Made by a program: the position numbers and the translations under genes. Under the pieces are notes generated by a model. It saw only the letters and a program-made list of their open reading frames with translations. It made no database searches and was not told where the DNA came from. A stretch of 13,508 bases of DNA from CAYOFK01 sp964403185. Lineage in GTDB: Bacteria > Bacteroidota > Bacteroidia > Bacteroidales > VadinHA17. Positions within the stretch are counted from its first letter, which is position 1. Every line of letters starts with the position of its first letter. Shown piece by piece: positions 12,533 through 13,508 of the stretch. Location of the stretch: assembly GCA_964403185.1 (NCBI GenBank), contig CAYOFK010000082.1, forward strand, positions 1 through 13,508. The letters are read 5' to 3'.

Positions 12533-13508
12533 ATGGCCGAAAATAAAGGAAACTTCTTTGTACACAGACCAATTGTTGCAATGGTTATCGCCATTGTGAT
12601 AGTTATAGTTGGAACTGTATCTATGATTGGTTTACCAATCGAACAATATCCGAACCTTACACCGCCTATAGTTCAGGTAAGAGGGTCATATACTGGTGCC
12701 AATGCCATAAGCGTTGAAGAATCAGTTGCTACGCCGCTGGAGCAGCAAATCAACGGGGTGGATAATATGATCTATATGAAGTCTACCAATTCAAATGACG
12801 GCACAATGGTTATCGATATATCATTTGATGTAGGTACCGATCCGGATATGAATACTGTTTTATCTCAGAACCGGGTTTCAGCCGCAAGCGCAAAACTACC
12901 GGCTTCAGTAACAAAATTTGGAGTTACAACTGAGAAGTCGCTACCTAACATATTGATGCTTATAACTTTAACTTCCGATGGCCGCTACGATCAGGATTTC
13001 TTAGGAAACTATGCTCTAATAAATATAAAGGATCAATTAGCCCGTGTCAAGGGTATTGGCAGGGTTGATGTCCTTGGTGCTGCTGATTATTCAATGCGCA
13101 TTTGGGTTAAGCCGGATCGCCTTTCCCAAATGGGTCTTACTGTACCTGAAATCATTAATGCCATCAACGAACAAAACCTGATTGTACCTGGTGGTAAATT
13201 TGGTGCAGAACCGGCACCACCCGGCACGGAGTTTACTTATACAGTTCGGTTACCTGAGCGCTTCAATTCTCCTGAAGCTTTTGGAAAAATTGTGGTCAGG
13301 ACTCATCCGGACGGGTCCCAAATCAAACTCGAAGATGTTGCTTCCATAAATTTAGGTGTCGAAACCTACAATATGATTCCAAGGCTCAACGGAGAGACAG
13401 CAGCTATTATAGCTCTTTACCAGGCACCAGGGTCAAATGCTGTTGAGCTGGCTGAAAATGTAATATCAGAAATGGAGGTATTGAAGAATAATTTTCCTGA
13501 AAGTGTAA
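12533..13508 (+). CDS. RND efflux inner-membrane pump (AcrB/HAE1-like), N-terminal part
   Basis: The frame is open from ATG 12533 to the window end: 325 codons of a protein that is normally about 1030-1060 residues. The first membrane helix (about 13-34) is followed by PIEQYPNLTPPIVQVRGSYT (35-54), with the conserved Pro-rich entry to the porter domain, and by SVEESVATPLEQQINGV (60-76). Then come FDVGTDPDMN (98-107) and SQNRVSAASAKLP (111-123), and the GRVDVLGAADYSMRIWVKPDRL stretch (176-197) typical of the proton-driven hydrophobe/amphiphile efflux-1 family. The pump exchanges protons for drugs or other amphiphiles together with the preceding adaptor. The key proton-relay Asp residues of helix 4 lie beyond the window, so activity cannot be judged. 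Confidence 0.93.
   Translation, partial: MAENKGNFFVHRPIVAMVIAIVIVIVGTVSMIGLPIEQYPNLTPPIVQVRGSYTGANAISVEESVATPLEQQINGVDNMIYMKSTNSNDGTMVIDISFDVGTDPDMNTVLSQNRVSAASAKLPASVTKFGVTTEKSLPNILMLITLTSDGRYDQDFLGNYALINIKDQLARVKGIGRVDVLGAADYSMRIWVKPDRLSQMGLTVPEIINAINEQNLIVPGGKFGAEPAPPGTEFTYTVRLPERFNSPEAFGKIVVRTHPDGSQIKLEDVASINLGVETYNMIPRLNGETAAIIALYQAPGSNAVELAENVISEMEVLKNNFPESV

Noticed and set aside
1..13508. CRISPR array
   Set aside because: The repeats at 9666-10070 are too long, too few and linked to a tRNA tail; no regular repeat-spacer pattern exists elsewhere.

Overview
The window looks like a scaffold from a member of the Bacteroidota (Bacteroidales/Marinilabiliales-like, probably assembled from a metagenome). 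The reasons are the promoter type (TTTG, about 19 nt, then TAnnTTTG, seen best before the tRNA-Arg gene), A-rich starts without clear Shine-Dalgarno sequences, and the gene families: DUF2797, a PspC/PadR/PspC cluster, paired secreted amidohydrolases and a lipoprotein RND adaptor. A run of exactly 100 Ns at 9899-9998 is a scaffold gap of nominal size. This assignment is inference; no search was run.

Layout. (1) 1-470 is a graveyard: the 3' end of one tRNA, a second non-functional copy of the same 23 bp, a minus-strand relic between them, the last 44 codons of an outer-membrane transporter-like gene, and AT-rich short-period repeats. (2) 469-2002, minus strand: a rhomboid protease and a DUF2797 zinc-binding protein. 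(3) 2128-4815, plus strand: promoter with a possible operator, then a short PspC protein, a PadR repressor and a long PspC membrane protein in one operon, ending at a strong hairpin terminator. (4) 5015-9375, minus strand: an operon of two exported amidohydrolase-family proteins, 1017 and 433 residues. Only the C-terminal half of the large one keeps the metal ligands. (5) 9566-10070: tRNA-Arg(CCU) with promoter and terminator, followed by repeats that copy the tRNA tail and contain the scaffold gap. (6) 10324-10875: a CvpA-like membrane protein. (7) 10876-11352: a 477-bp gene-free stretch rich in inverted repeats. (8) 11353 to the end: an RND efflux operon, adaptor lipoprotein then inner-membrane pump, cut by the window edge.

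The genes are mostly ordinary envelope and housekeeping functions. PadR probably controls the PspC operon, the two amidohydrolases probably act together outside the cytoplasm, and the adaptor and pump form one tripartite efflux system (no outer-membrane factor is visible before the window ends). The most unusual signal is that two unrelated tRNA genes each have a duplicated 3' end next to minus-strand fragments that look like decayed GIY-YIG endonuclease coding sequence. This hints at a small tRNA-tail-targeting element, now degraded.
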